A DNA stretch of 64,000 bases from Candidatus Ornithobacterium hominis (GTDB lineage: Bacteria > Bacteroidota > Bacteroidia > Flavobacteriales > Weeksellaceae), in NCBI RefSeq assembly GCF_951229915.1, contig NZ_OX579588.1, forward strand, positions 1,178,001-1,242,000, given 5' to 3'. This document shows, one piece after another, positions 30,001 to 38,022 of this stretch (position 1 is its first letter; every line of letters starts with the position of its first letter). A program made the position numbers and the translations under genes. A model generated the notes under the pieces. It was not told the DNA's origin. It did not search any database and saw only the letters and a program-made list of their open reading frames with translations.

Positions 30001-30444
30001 ACCAGCTACTCGCCCCTCCAACATTCGAGAAACATCTGCTACCCCATCTAATTTAATTTCATTTAATTTCACAGAAGCAGAAGCTCCCGTAAAGACTCGA
30101 CTCTCTATCTTTTGGTAGCCCGTTGCTACGATTTCTCCTATCTCTACGTGTCCTGATTCTTTCAAGGTAACATCTACATAGCTGGATTTAATCTTGACTT
30201 TTTTAGTTTCCATTCCTAAGAAACTAATTTCTAAAGTTTGTCCTTTTCCTGCTTTGATGGTGAAGTTTCCATCATTGTCTGTTGAGGTTTCTGCTTTGCT
30301 TTCTTTTACCAAAACAGTAGCATCATAGATGGGAAAACCATCTTTATCTTTTACTTTTCCAGAGACTTGCATTACTTGAGCAACAGCCCAACTGCTTTGA
30401 ACCAAAATGATTCCCGTGATGATGATTTTTATAATTGAATTCAC
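27082..30444 (-). CDS. SusC/RagA-family TonB-dependent outer-membrane transporter
   Basis: A 1120-aa outer-membrane transporter. It has a signal peptide, a carboxypeptidase-D-like regulatory domain at about 25-95 (VSGKVKDKDGFPIYDATVLVK), a plug beginning GEIVATGYQKIESR with the SusC signature RIRGGASILGNTQPLWVIDG-like segment, then the beta-barrel ending in an aromatic residue (LSINLNF). Together with the SusD partner downstream it forms a pedal-bin importer for a large ligand. It starts 35 bases after the FecA-like gene. Confidence 0.95.
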   Translation of the reverse strand: MNSIIKIIITGIILVQSSWAVAQVMQVSGKVKDKDGFPIYDATVLVKESKAETSTDNDGNFTIKAGKGQTLEISFLGMETKKVKIKSSYVDVTLKESGHVEIGEIVATGYQKIESRVFTGASASVKLNEIKLDGVADVSRMLEGRVAGLTIQNVTGTFGSAPRINIRGGASILGNTQPLWVIDGAVYEDMVSLDLDQLASGDAVTLISSAIAGINAEDIENIQVLKDASATSYYGARAMNGVIVITTKSGKRNGENKVSYSYEQSFRSIPSYSNFDLLNSQETMSIYQEMENKGYFNLRNTLYGRRSGVYHQYYKAVSTINPETGDYYLPNTEDSAYEFFKQKEYANTNWFKHLFTINPIRNHSISFSGGGKNAAFYSSLGFYSDEGWSIIDKAQRLSANLKGSFFINDKFTTTLTVQGSIRDQKAPGTFTQRKNNNIGSYERDFDINPFSYALTTSRTLSPKNGKGAYEYYRNNWAPFNILEEYKNNYIDLNVLDLKIQADAKYKIHPNLEVQGLVSLRQANTSSSHFIKENSNVVKAFRANETPQVASENIYLLRDPANPLLQPQIPLTHGGIFNKTETVLRSYLGRLSIDYQLRREEHDFKAFGFTEVRLADRTTNPFQGYGIQYDRGNQIFTNPLVFRKLINEGSSYFSYGQRYDRGITFSGSSTYGYAGKYIVNAVANFEGSNTAGTGAGGRWLPTWNVGGKWNIDKENFMADMPFSLLAVRASYGLTAKMNEHAINSNALYKNYIIPRLDFNERENALKIYHLENRDLTWEKMYELNLGIDAGFLKNRLSITLDAYQRNSFDLIDLVRTSGIGGQYYKYANFGDMQTRGIEFSIRSNNIKTSNFSWNTNLVYSYMKQRITRLRNQPNAFDLVSGTGRGNMQGFARGSLFSYNFQGLNNVGLPTFDFGLYPISQGEYANIAGADFSDSQYVKTYLIYHGPTEPTMTGGITNSFQWKNLEFSFFITMQAGNKIRLNRTFDPTYGDLNVFTKDYYKRWLNPGDEYHTNVPVLPSQKLIEVVGRENIERAYNTYHYSQERIADGSFVRLKNISLGYKLSEELSKKFNISSVALRMQIINPFLIYADKRLNGQDPEFYRVGGVSLPSPTQYTLSINLNF

Positions 30445-30479
30445 CGTATTGAATTATAATAATGTTAAGTTAATTTTTT

Positions 30480-32705
30480 TTAAAAACTGATATTTATGCC
30501 AGAAAATATTCCGAATGGATGCCCTGGCCGTAAGCCTGACGGATGCCTAGAGACTAAGTATTTCTTATTTGTAATATTAATGGCATTTACTGTTACAGCA
30601 ATGTTAGAATTGATTTTAGCTTTGGCAGAAGCATCAAATATCGTATGTGCAGGAATTTTCAGGCGTTCAGCTATTTTTCCCTTTCCTGGCTTCGTACGCA
30701 TATCATCATTGTGGCGAGCACTTAAATTAAGTTCAAATCCTTTATATTCCAAGCCTATAGTTGTATTTAAACTGTGCCTATTAATATATGGAATTTCATC
30801 TCCCTCAAAGACTCTCCCCCAGCTTCCCTCCTGAAACGTATTTTGAATTTCGGTATCCGTGTAAGTATAAGAAACAGCGATTGGAATCTTCAAAACAAAA
30901 CGCTCTGGCACAGGCTGATACTGAAGAATAAATTCAGCTCCACGCACTAACGCCTCGCCTACATCAAACTGCTCTAAAGTTCCAGTTCCACCCGCTGCTG
31001 CCAAATCGCTTCCCAGCATATTCGTATAATCATTTCGGAAACCGACTAATTCCAGCCTCAATCTATTAAAGTTCAATCTTGTACCCAACTCTATATTGGT
31101 ACTATTTTCAGGCTTTTGAGCATTGCCAGCACTTGGCGGGGAAAATCCTTTGTGAATCCCAGAAAACACCGAAATTTCTGGCGTAATTTTATAATTTAAT
31201 CCAAAACTAGGAATCAAAACTCGTGCTTGATTTTTAGATTCTATACGGTCTTTTCCTGTACTTTTGATGTCATTTTTCCCAAAATCTTTTTTGAGTAAAT
31301 CAATGTCCTCATACCTCAATCCCGCAGAAATCAGTAAAGAATTATACTTAACTTTCCCCAGAAAATACGAAGCAAAGGCTTTAGCTGAGGTCAATCTGTT
31401 GGCTTGTGTTCCATGGATTCCTGGCAAAAAAAGCTTCATTTTACCACCTTCCATGGCGTAAGAATCATCCCATTGGAATCTTTTTTCATTATCTTCATGA
31501 TAGCGAAGACCAAGCTCCGCATCAAATCTTAAATCATTGATATTAAAGTGATAATCAATTTTGGTTTGTGCTCCTTGCGACAGGTATTTTCTATTATTGG
31601 CTCTCACAATTAATGATTCTCCTGCATAATCTTTCTTACCCGTTAGAATATCAAAATAATCCTGATTAGTGGTGGGGTCTTCCAAAACATCATAGATAGA
31701 ACGTTTTTCATTTTTGCCGACGCCTGCTTTTATATCATTTAATTTATACCAATTTCTATTAAAATTAGCTTTATACACCTGCGTAGATACAACAAAATAA
31801 TTTGATGGTTTAAACGTATAAGAACCCACCCACTGAGCGTGCTCTGTTTTCATATTATCCACACCAGAGCCCGCATAGCGTAAATACGGATTCCTCTCAA
31901 AATCCTGCTGAGAAAGCCCTACGTATGTTTCATCAGAATTCTCATCAGCGAAGCCAAATTTAAGTTCAAAAGAATGTTTATTATCCGCAGTCTTCGTCAT
32001 CAACTTTGCGACTACATCATTTCTTTTAAATCCCGCTTTTTTACCATTTTCAAAACGCTTAAACCCATCAGATTGGTTTCTCAAATATTCTACCATATAA
32101 CCAAAATTCTGGAAGCGGTCTCCTATATTGATGTGGCCTTTGTAAGTATTATTTGTTCCGTAAGTTGCATTTAATTTAGCTTTAAAACTCTTTGGAATAT
32201 CGCTTGAAACTAAATTGATTGCCCCCCCCGTTGTGAAGGGCCCATACTGCACTTGGCTGCTCCCTTTCAAAACTTCTACCGCACTCATTCGTGAAATATT
32301 GGGGAAATAATACGCCGCTGGCGCTGAGTAAGGCGCAGGAGCTACCAATACACCGTCTTCCATCAGCGTGATTTTGGCACTTCGCTCTGCCTTTGTGCCA
32401 CGCAAACTGATATTGGGGCGGAGCCCGTAGCCATCTTCTTCATATACATTTACCCCTGGTACTTCTTGCAATACCCGATTGATGTCTGTATACCCAAATC
32501 TCTGCAAATCCTCGGGCGAAATATAGTAAGCCGAGCCTACACGATTCTGAGCCTCAAACTTACTGCCCAACATTTGGCGAGATGAAATCACCAACTCCTT
32601 GAGCACTATTGTAGTAGAATCTGTTTTAGTTTTTCCCTCCTCTTGAGCATAAAGGCAAGAACAGGCAATGTATAAACAAACAGCTGAAATATTTCTTTTA
32701 GTCAT
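30480..32705 (-). CDS. FecA-like TonB-dependent receptor
   Basis: A 741-aa TonB-dependent receptor, shorter than SusC and without the regulatory domain. The signal peptide ends CLYAQ; the plug has LKELVISSRQM, INRVLQEVPGVNVYEEDGYGLRPNI and SAPAAYYFPNISRMSAVEVLKG followed by YGPFTTGGAINLVS, a pattern closest to FecA (ferric-citrate) receptors. The barrel closes with GIFSGINISF. It is the first gene of the operon, so iron chelates, haem or an iron protein are likely ligands; no cytoplasmic regulator or anti-sigma domain is present. Confidence 0.85.
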   Translation of the reverse strand: MTKRNISAVCLYIACSCLYAQEEGKTKTDSTTIVLKELVISSRQMLGSKFEAQNRVGSAYYISPEDLQRFGYTDINRVLQEVPGVNVYEEDGYGLRPNISLRGTKAERSAKITLMEDGVLVAPAPYSAPAAYYFPNISRMSAVEVLKGSSQVQYGPFTTGGAINLVSSDIPKSFKAKLNATYGTNNTYKGHINIGDRFQNFGYMVEYLRNQSDGFKRFENGKKAGFKRNDVVAKLMTKTADNKHSFELKFGFADENSDETYVGLSQQDFERNPYLRYAGSGVDNMKTEHAQWVGSYTFKPSNYFVVSTQVYKANFNRNWYKLNDIKAGVGKNEKRSIYDVLEDPTTNQDYFDILTGKKDYAGESLIVRANNRKYLSQGAQTKIDYHFNINDLRFDAELGLRYHEDNEKRFQWDDSYAMEGGKMKLFLPGIHGTQANRLTSAKAFASYFLGKVKYNSLLISAGLRYEDIDLLKKDFGKNDIKSTGKDRIESKNQARVLIPSFGLNYKITPEISVFSGIHKGFSPPSAGNAQKPENSTNIELGTRLNFNRLRLELVGFRNDYTNMLGSDLAAAGGTGTLEQFDVGEALVRGAEFILQYQPVPERFVLKIPIAVSYTYTDTEIQNTFQEGSWGRVFEGDEIPYINRHSLNTTIGLEYKGFELNLSARHNDDMRTKPGKGKIAERLKIPAHTIFDASAKAKINSNIAVTVNAINITNKKYLVSRHPSGLRPGHPFGIFSGINISF

Positions 32706-32749
32706 GTTTTAATTCACTTATTTAGTCTAAGTATAAATAATTAGAAGTG

Positions 32750-32757
32750 CAAATGTA
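32750..32757 (-). promoter_or_regulatory. Possible -7 box of the FecA/SusCD operon
   Basis: TACATTTG on the minus strand, 45 bases before the FecA-like start codon, fits TAnnTTTG. No -33 TTG at 17-23 bases and no Fur-like palindrome that I can support. Confidence 0.35.
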
Positions 32758-32892
32758 AAGTAAAAATTTTAATATTTTATTTTAAAAAAACATGACTTTT
32801 ATCAGATTCTATTTTTTTTTAAGCCTTAAAAAATTTTCATTTGTTTTAAGGAATTATTTCTTCTAAACTTTTAAAAAAAACACTATAAAATG

Positions 32893-32933
32893 AAAAAACA
32901 TAAGCACGATTTACTTTCATGCTTATGTTTTTT
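32893..32933 (-). terminator. Terminator after the FISUMP gene
   Basis: A 14-bp perfect stem (32893-32906 with 32920-32933) around a 13-base loop, ending in T-runs on both strands; 33 bases after the FISUMP stop codon. If the upstream variable region belongs to a retroelement system, this hairpin occupies the place of the downstream cruciform found in such systems. Confidence 0.7.
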
Positions 32934-32965
32934 TTTAAGATTAAACCATCCCATGTCTCAAGCCA

Positions 32966-34027
32966 TTAATCTCCCACCTTACTACTATTGATGCAACGCA
33001 CGCTGGCGCTGTGAGCTCGGGAGGTGCTGTCGTACGTACCGCTGTAGTTCCTGGTGAAGTATATGTGGTAAGCGTTGTTACTTTTGTGAGCAGAGCTACT
33101 CCAGTAGCTCCCGTTAAAACCCTTGTTGCGCAGCGGAGCGCTGTTATAGAGATAGTAGCCAGCAGCTGCAAAGTTTGGTAACTTATCCTGTGTATGCATT
33201 TGATTAGTATGAACTACAGAATCAGCTCTACCCGTTACAGCCTGATGAAATTCCTGCCACTCCTCCACGGTCGGAACATGGTAACCAGACGGGCAAGGGT
33301 TATTAACTCCTCGTGCTCCTGCTCTCCACAACTCTAATTCTGAACCTGATGCTTTTTCACCATTCTTTACCCAGTTAGTGCTTCCATAAACAAACTTCCC
33401 TGCTGCTTCGCCTGTGTCTGTCCAAGTATCGGCTGGTTCAGTGGTAGTTTGTCTATTCCTAAACTCATGCCCATCACTCGCTCTCTGCCATTGGTATAAT
33501 GAACCGTAGGTTCTATCATCTTCATGGGCAGCTGCGCCTGTTTTATTAACGGTAGGGTCAAAATTAGGACTATGGATGTTGGCGTATTCTGCTCCAAGGT
33601 TGAGGTTGAGCCATGTTTTAATATAATTAGTATCAGTTACAGTTGTAGCGCAATACACAAAATCATGCTTGCCATTATCTTTCCCAAATAATTTATCATA
33701 TACTACTTTAGGGCATTTTCTTATCTTTTCTATGACCTCATTTGGATTTTCTACCGCACTCTTAATGTAATCATTTATCTCTTTATTTTTTATATCCCAC
33801 TGTATGTCTTTAATCGACATTTTTCTTACCTTTTTGTCTTTTTCATCCCAAGTCAGAATCCAATCAACTCCGTATAATCTATCAACATCTTGTATGCGCA
33901 GGTCTCCTTTTTGGTCGTCTTTTGCGCTGATGTCTAGCATGGCTTTTGGCTCATCTGTGTTAATACCCACCTGAGCGGTGACCGCTACCGCTGATAATAC
34001 GGCTAAAGAAAATAATAATTTCTTCAT
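32966..34027 (-). CDS. FISUMP-domain secreted protein (C-type-lectin-like fold), putative variable C-terminus
   Basis: A 353-aa secreted protein with signal peptide ending AVTAQ, then VGINTDEPKAMLDI, a start shared by many flavobacterial surface proteins. The C-terminal two-thirds are a FISUMP (Fibrobacter succinogenes major paralogous) domain: GYHVPTVEEWQEF, AAAGYYLYN, GSYWSSSAHK and final SVRCI. FISUMP has a C-type-lectin-like fold and probably binds a surface ligand. The last 45 codons differ in composition from the rest of the gene and show an AAC-derived codon pattern (see the separate variable-region entry). It is isolated between the iron locus and der. Confidence 0.8.
   Translation of the reverse strand: MKKLLFSLAVLSAVAVTAQVGINTDEPKAMLDISAKDDQKGDLRIQDVDRLYGVDWILTWDEKDKKVRKMSIKDIQWDIKNKEINDYIKSAVENPNEVIEKIRKCPKVVYDKLFGKDNGKHDFVYCATTVTDTNYIKTWLNLNLGAEYANIHSPNFDPTVNKTGAAAHEDDRTYGSLYQWQRASDGHEFRNRQTTTEPADTWTDTGEAAGKFVYGSTNWVKNGEKASGSELELWRAGARGVNNPCPSGYHVPTVEEWQEFHQAVTGRADSVVHTNQMHTQDKLPNFAAAGYYLYNSAPLRNKGFNGSYWSSSAHKSNNAYHIYFTRNYSGTYDSTSRAHSASVRCINSSKVGD
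32985..33125 (-). other. Candidate DGR variable repeat in the FISUMP gene
   Basis: Codons 301-347 include about twelve surface-loop positions that all end in C and vary only in their first two bases (AGC, CAC, AAC, ACC, GAC), interspersed with invariant TAC, GGT, TGG and TCT codons. This is what adenine-specific mutagenesis of AAC codons in a template repeat would give. The GC content is visibly higher than in the rest of the gene. No template repeat or reverse transcriptase is in the window. Confidence 0.45.
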
Positions 34028-34111
34028 TTGTTTTATTTTTTTGGTTAATATTTTATTGATTTATCCTTTTCTTAATTAAATTTTTGCTGTTTTTTTGCTT
34101 CTTCATTTAGA

Positions 34112-34309
<198 letters not shown>

Positions 34310-34529
34310 ACACTTTATTTTGAAACTCACAAATTTCATTTGTTAAAATTTAGTTATTTTTTTGTTAAAACTTTCCGTTGAGATTTTTTCTCTTTTCTCA
34401 ACCTGCCCGCAAATGTATTTTACGTTTTTGAATTATGCAAATTTGTTTTTTTTTGAGGCAGAGGATTTTTTTTAAAGGCTTTAGAAATTTTTGAGAATTG
34501 CTGTTTTTTTGGTTTTCATCTTAGGAGAA

Positions 34530-35840
34530 TTATTTTTTTCTGAAATAAATTTGAATCGGCACGCCCGAGAAGTTGAATTTCTCCCTTAATTTATTTTCTA
34601 CAAATCGTTTGTAAGGGTCTCGTACATATTGTGGTAAATTACAAAATAGTGCAAATTGTGGTGTCTTGGTCGGTAATTGTGTGATGTATTTGATTTTGAT
34701 GTACTTTCCCTTCACCGCAGGTGGTGGGCTGGTTTTCACTAGGGGGAGCAGCCACTCATTGAGTTGACTGGTTTTGATTCTTTTAGATCTGTTTTGGTAG
34801 ACTTCCATCACCACTTCTACCGTCTTGTGTATACGCTGTTTGCTGAGTGCAGAAATGAATAAAATCGGCACGTCTGTGAAGGGGGAAATTTTTTGTTTAA
34901 TCATTTTCTCCATATCTCGCATGGTATTGGTTTCTTTTTCTACCAAATCCCATTTATTAATCAAAATAACGATGCCTTTTCGATTTTTTTGAGCTAGATT
35001 AAAGATTTTCATGTCTTGCGATTCCACACCTCTTTCGGCATCAATCATTAAGATGACGACATCACTATCTTCAATCGCACGGATGGCACGCATCACAGCG
35101 TAGAATTCTAAATCTTCTTCTACTTTACTTTTTTTGCGCATTCCAGCAGTGTCTATCAGCACAAATTCATGCCCAAATTTGTTATACAAAGTTTCTATAG
35201 AATCACGTGTTGTCCCTGCAATGTCTGTCACGATGTTACGCTCTTCACCCAGCAAAGCATTGGTGAAAGTCGATTTCCCGGCATTGGGTCGCCCGGCAAT
35301 AGTAATTTTAGGCAAACCGTCAAACGGGTCTTGATGTTTTTCTTCTGGGAATTTTTCTACAATGGCATCTAACAAATCACCTGTCCCCGAACCTTGAATG
35401 GCTGAAATCGTGTAATATTCTGAGAAACCAAGTTCGTAAAATTCTACGGCATCCATTCGGTTTTTGTTGCTATCAACTTTGTTCACTACCAAAAAAACAG
35501 GTTTATTTGTTTTCTGATGAAGGAGAAGCGCCACTCTTTTGTCCATAGAAGTAACGCCCACTTGATTATCAACTACAAAAATAATGACGGTCGCTTCTTG
35601 AATGGCTAATTCGACTTGTTTGCGAATTTCACCTTCGAAGACGTCGTCAGAACCCTCAATGTACCCGCCAGTATCTATCACGGTAAAGTCTCGCCCGTTC
35701 CAGTCAGATTTGCCGTAGTGGCGGTCTCGCGTAACGCCCGATACGCTATCTACGATGGCTTCTCTCTTCTGGAGTAGGCGGTTGAATAAAGTGGATTTCC
35801 CTACGTTGGGACGCCCTACGATGGCAACAATGTTTGACAT
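34530..35840 (-). CDS. der: Ribosome-assembly GTPase Der (EngA)
   Basis: A double-GTPase needed for 50S subunit maturation. Two G domains are visible: GRPNVGKST near residue 9 with DTGG and NKVD, and GRPNAGKST near residue 184 with DTAGMRKKS and NKWD. The C-terminal KH-like domain (KYIKIKYITQ, PQFALFCNLP) follows. The start at 35840 gives MSNIVAIVGRP; a second ATG 6 bases upstream (35846) is also possible. It is monocistronic and divergent from ychF. Confidence 0.96.
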   Translation of the reverse strand: MSNIVAIVGRPNVGKSTLFNRLLQKREAIVDSVSGVTRDRHYGKSDWNGRDFTVIDTGGYIEGSDDVFEGEIRKQVELAIQEATVIIFVVDNQVGVTSMDKRVALLLHQKTNKPVFLVVNKVDSNKNRMDAVEFYELGFSEYYTISAIQGSGTGDLLDAIVEKFPEEKHQDPFDGLPKITIAGRPNAGKSTFTNALLGEERNIVTDIAGTTRDSIETLYNKFGHEFVLIDTAGMRKKSKVEEDLEFYAVMRAIRAIEDSDVVILMIDAERGVESQDMKIFNLAQKNRKGIVILINKWDLVEKETNTMRDMEKMIKQKISPFTDVPILFISALSKQRIHKTVEVVMEVYQNRSKRIKTSQLNEWLLPLVKTSPPPAVKGKYIKIKYITQLPTKTPQFALFCNLPQYVRDPYKRFVENKLREKFNFSGVPIQIYFRKK

Positions 35841-35910
35841 GTGCATAGAATTTAATGCAAAAGTATTGATTTTATATGAATCAAAGATTTTTATTTTTTT
35901 TGAAGGCTTT

Positions 35911-35942
35911 AAAAAAACTGACTTAGCCTATACAGTTTTTTT
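35911..35942. terminator. Hairpin between der and ychF
   Basis: A 10-bp stem AAAAAAACTG/CAGTTTTTTT around a 12-base loop with terminal A/T runs. It lies upstream of both divergent genes, so which transcript it would terminate is unclear; an AAGGCTT element adjoins it. The rest of the gap (35943-36155) holds nothing I can support. Confidence 0.45.
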
Positions 35943-36155
35943 TTGAAATCAGAGGCTTTGCTAATTAAGCCAAGTTTTGAGTTTGCTTAAATGCATCATT
36001 TTCAGTCAAATTCTCAAAAGTAATGTTGTAGCACGAAGCAGAAAGTTGATTATAACGAAAGAATAGAAAAATATTTAATGACTTATTCATTTAAGGAAAG
36101 TTTAATGAAATTTAAATTATAAAGATTGATTTTAGATTAAAATTTTAATAAACAC

Positions 36156-36163
36156 TATATTTG
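36156..36163 (+). promoter_or_regulatory. -7 box of the ychF promoter
   Basis: TATATTTG matches TAnnTTTG, 20 bases before the ychF ATG, predicting a short leader. The nearest TTG is 27 bases upstream, beyond the usual spacing. Confidence 0.5.
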
Positions 36164-36183
36164 TGGCAATCAAAAACAATGAT

Positions 36184-37275
36184 ATGAAGTGTGGAATCGT
36201 AGGATTGCCCAACGTTGGAAAATCAACTTTATTTAACAGTTTATCAAGTGCTAAAGCGCAATCAGCCAATTATCCGTTTTGTACGATAGAACCTAACTTG
36301 GGCGTTGTGCAGGTGCCAGATAATCGTTTGGCGGTTTTAGAAAAATTCGTCAATCCAGAGCGTGTCGTCCCTGCCAATGTAGAAATTGTAGATATTGCAG
36401 GTCTGGTGAAAGGTGCAAGTAAAGGTGAGGGCTTAGGAAATCAATTTTTAGCAAATATCCGTGAATGCCAAGCAATTATTCACGTCTTGCGTTGTTTTGA
36501 AAATGACAATATTACCCACGTGGAAGGCAATGTGAACCCGATTCGTGATAAAGAAATTATTGATACCGAATTGCAATTAAAGGATTTGGAAACGGTAGAA
36601 AAAAGATTAGAAAAAATTAAAAAACAAGCCAAAACTGGCGATAAAGATGCTAAAATTGCAGCAGAAGTTTATGAAATCACGTTAAAGCATTTGGAAGAAG
36701 GAAAAAATACCCGCCAATTGGAGTGGGCTGAAGCTCAACAAGAAATTTTTGATGACTTGCATTTGCTGACGGCAAAACCTGTTTTGTATGTGTGCAATGT
36801 AGATGAAGCTTCGGTAAAGTCTGGAAATGATTTAGTAGAACAGGTAAAAGAAGCCGTGAAAAATGAAAATGCTTTGGTAATTATGCTTGCAGCACAAATA
36901 GAAGCTGACATTATGGAGCTTGAAACTTATGATGAACGCCAAATGTTTTTGGATGAATTAGGCTTGGATGAGCCTGGGGTAAATCGCTTGATTAGAACAG
37001 CTTATAAACTTTTAAATCTTCAAACTTACTTCACCGCTGGGGTAAAAGAAGTGCGTGCTTGGACGATTCACAAAGGTGATACAGCACCACAAGCAGCGGG
37101 TGTAATTCATTCTGATTTTGAAAAAGGATTCATCCGTGCAGAAGTTATACATTTCTCTGATTATGAACAATATGGCTCTGAAAGTAAAGCCAGAGAAGCT
37201 GGGAAATTAAGCATTGAGGGGAAAGAGTACATTGTTCAAGATGGTGATATTATGCACTTTAGATTTAATGTTTAA
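36184..37275 (+). CDS. ychF: Redox-regulated ATPase YchF (OLA1 type)
   Basis: A 363-aa P-loop protein of the Obg-related YchF group that prefers ATP and associates with ribosomes. G1 is GLPNVGKST, G3 is DIAGLVKGAS, and the TGS C-terminal domain has FTAGVKEVRAWTI and the terminal GKEYIVQDGDIMHFRFNV pattern. I chose the ATG at 36184 (MKCGIVGLPNV) because the GTG seven codons upstream lies in the -7 box region and adds a non-family extension. Confidence 0.95.
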   Translation: MKCGIVGLPNVGKSTLFNSLSSAKAQSANYPFCTIEPNLGVVQVPDNRLAVLEKFVNPERVVPANVEIVDIAGLVKGASKGEGLGNQFLANIRECQAIIHVLRCFENDNITHVEGNVNPIRDKEIIDTELQLKDLETVEKRLEKIKKQAKTGDKDAKIAAEVYEITLKHLEEGKNTRQLEWAEAQQEIFDDLHLLTAKPVLYVCNVDEASVKSGNDLVEQVKEAVKNENALVIMLAAQIEADIMELETYDERQMFLDELGLDEPGVNRLIRTAYKLLNLQTYFTAGVKEVRAWTIHKGDTAPQAAGVIHSDFEKGFIRAEVIHFSDYEQYGSESKAREAGKLSIEGKEYIVQDGDIMHFRFNV

Positions 37276-37498
37276 ATAAATCTTTAAATTCAAAAAATTA
37301 AACCTGAAAAAAAAGATATTATACATTAAATTGTGAAAAATAATCTAAAGTATGAATTGAATTGTCCAATATCATAATTTTATACCTAATGAGTTAGGTT
37401 TAATTTTAGAATATTTGAAAATGATTGATGGAATTTGGTGCTTTATATTTTATTGATACCGTATTTTATTTAACAAAAAAAATTAAAAATAATAAACA

Positions 37499-37840
37499 AT
37501 GAGTGAATTAGTAAATTGCCCAAAATGTGGCTCTGAATACACGTATGAAAATCCACCAATGATGGTGTGTACACAATGTTTCCACGAATGGAATCCAGAT
37601 GAAGTTGCTGCCGAAAAGGCTAATGCTGGGAAAACTTTTGATGCCAACGGAAACGAACTTCAAGATGGTGATGATGTGATCGTCATCAAAGATTTGCCTG
37701 TGAAAGGTGCTCCAAAACCCGTGAAGGCAGGAACTAAAGTTAAAAACATCAGAATTGTGGATGGCGACCACGATATTGATTGCAAAATTGATGGTTTTGG
37801 GAAGATGGGGTTAAAATCTGAATTTGTGAAAAAGGCTTAG
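37499..37840 (+). CDS. PhnA/YjdM-family zinc-ribbon protein
   Basis: A 113-aa protein with an N-terminal zinc ribbon (CPKCGSEYTYE and CTQCFHEW) and a C-terminal SH3-like barrel (DGDDVIVIKDLPVKG, KAGTKVKNIRIVDGDHDIDCKI). This is the PhnA/YjdM family, named for proximity to phosphonate genes but not a proven phosphonoacetate hydrolase; the cellular role is unclear. It is the last host gene before the prophage end, and its terminal codons run into a terminator. Confidence 0.85.
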   Translation: MSELVNCPKCGSEYTYENPPMMVCTQCFHEWNPDEVAAEKANAGKTFDANGNELQDGDDVIVIKDLPVKGAPKPVKAGTKVKNIRIVDGDHDIDCKIDGFGKMGLKSEFVKKA

Positions 37841-37866
37841 ATTCTATTTATATTTAGTTTTTTTTT

Positions 37867-37889
37867 AAGGCTTAAAAAAATTAAGCCTT
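37867..37889 (+). terminator. Terminator made of two opposed AAGGCTT elements
   Basis: AAGGCTTAA (37867-37875) and TTAAGCCTT (37881-37889) form a 9-bp stem with a 5-base loop, followed by ATTTTTTTA. It shows that a head-to-head pair of the dispersed element acts as an intrinsic terminator. Confidence 0.75.
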
Positions 37890-37944
37890 ATTTTTTTATT
37901 TATGAAAAATAGTGGTGTGCTCATTGCAAAGTTTTATAATCCGT

Positions 37945-37980
37945 AAAACGAAATGTGCAAAAATTCAAAACGAAATGTAC
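37945..37980. repeat. 22-bp-period repeats at the probable right end of the Mu-like prophage
   Basis: Two copies of AAAACGAAATGTRC start at 37945 and 37967, exactly 22 bases apart, the spacing of MuA-type transposase sites at phage Mu ends. They lie between the last host gene and the first phage gene. A related 18-base sequence is found at 62153-62170. Confidence 0.5.
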
Positions 37981-37995
37981 ATTTTTTAACTAATT

Positions 37996-38018
37996 AAGCC
38001 CAGCAAATCGCTGGGCTT
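37996..38018 (-). terminator. Hairpin after the thymidylate-synthase-like gene
   Basis: AAGCCCAGC/GCTGGGCTT with a 5-base loop, 5 bases downstream of the stop codon at 38023. The following T-run is weak. Confidence 0.6.
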
Positions 38019-38022
38019 ATTC

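Noticed and set aside
25570..32705. Classical polysaccharide utilisation locus
   Set aside because: No glycoside hydrolase, lyase, sulfatase or hybrid two-component regulator in the operon, while FecA- and imelysin-like genes are present.
32941..33171. A 76-codon frame opposite the end of the FISUMP gene, Thr/Ala-rich
   Set aside because: It is a shadow of the GC-rich variable region on the same strand, in another frame.
37945..37980. CRISPR-like direct repeats
   Set aside because: Only two units with no spacers of constant length; the 22-base period fits phage-end transposase sites better.
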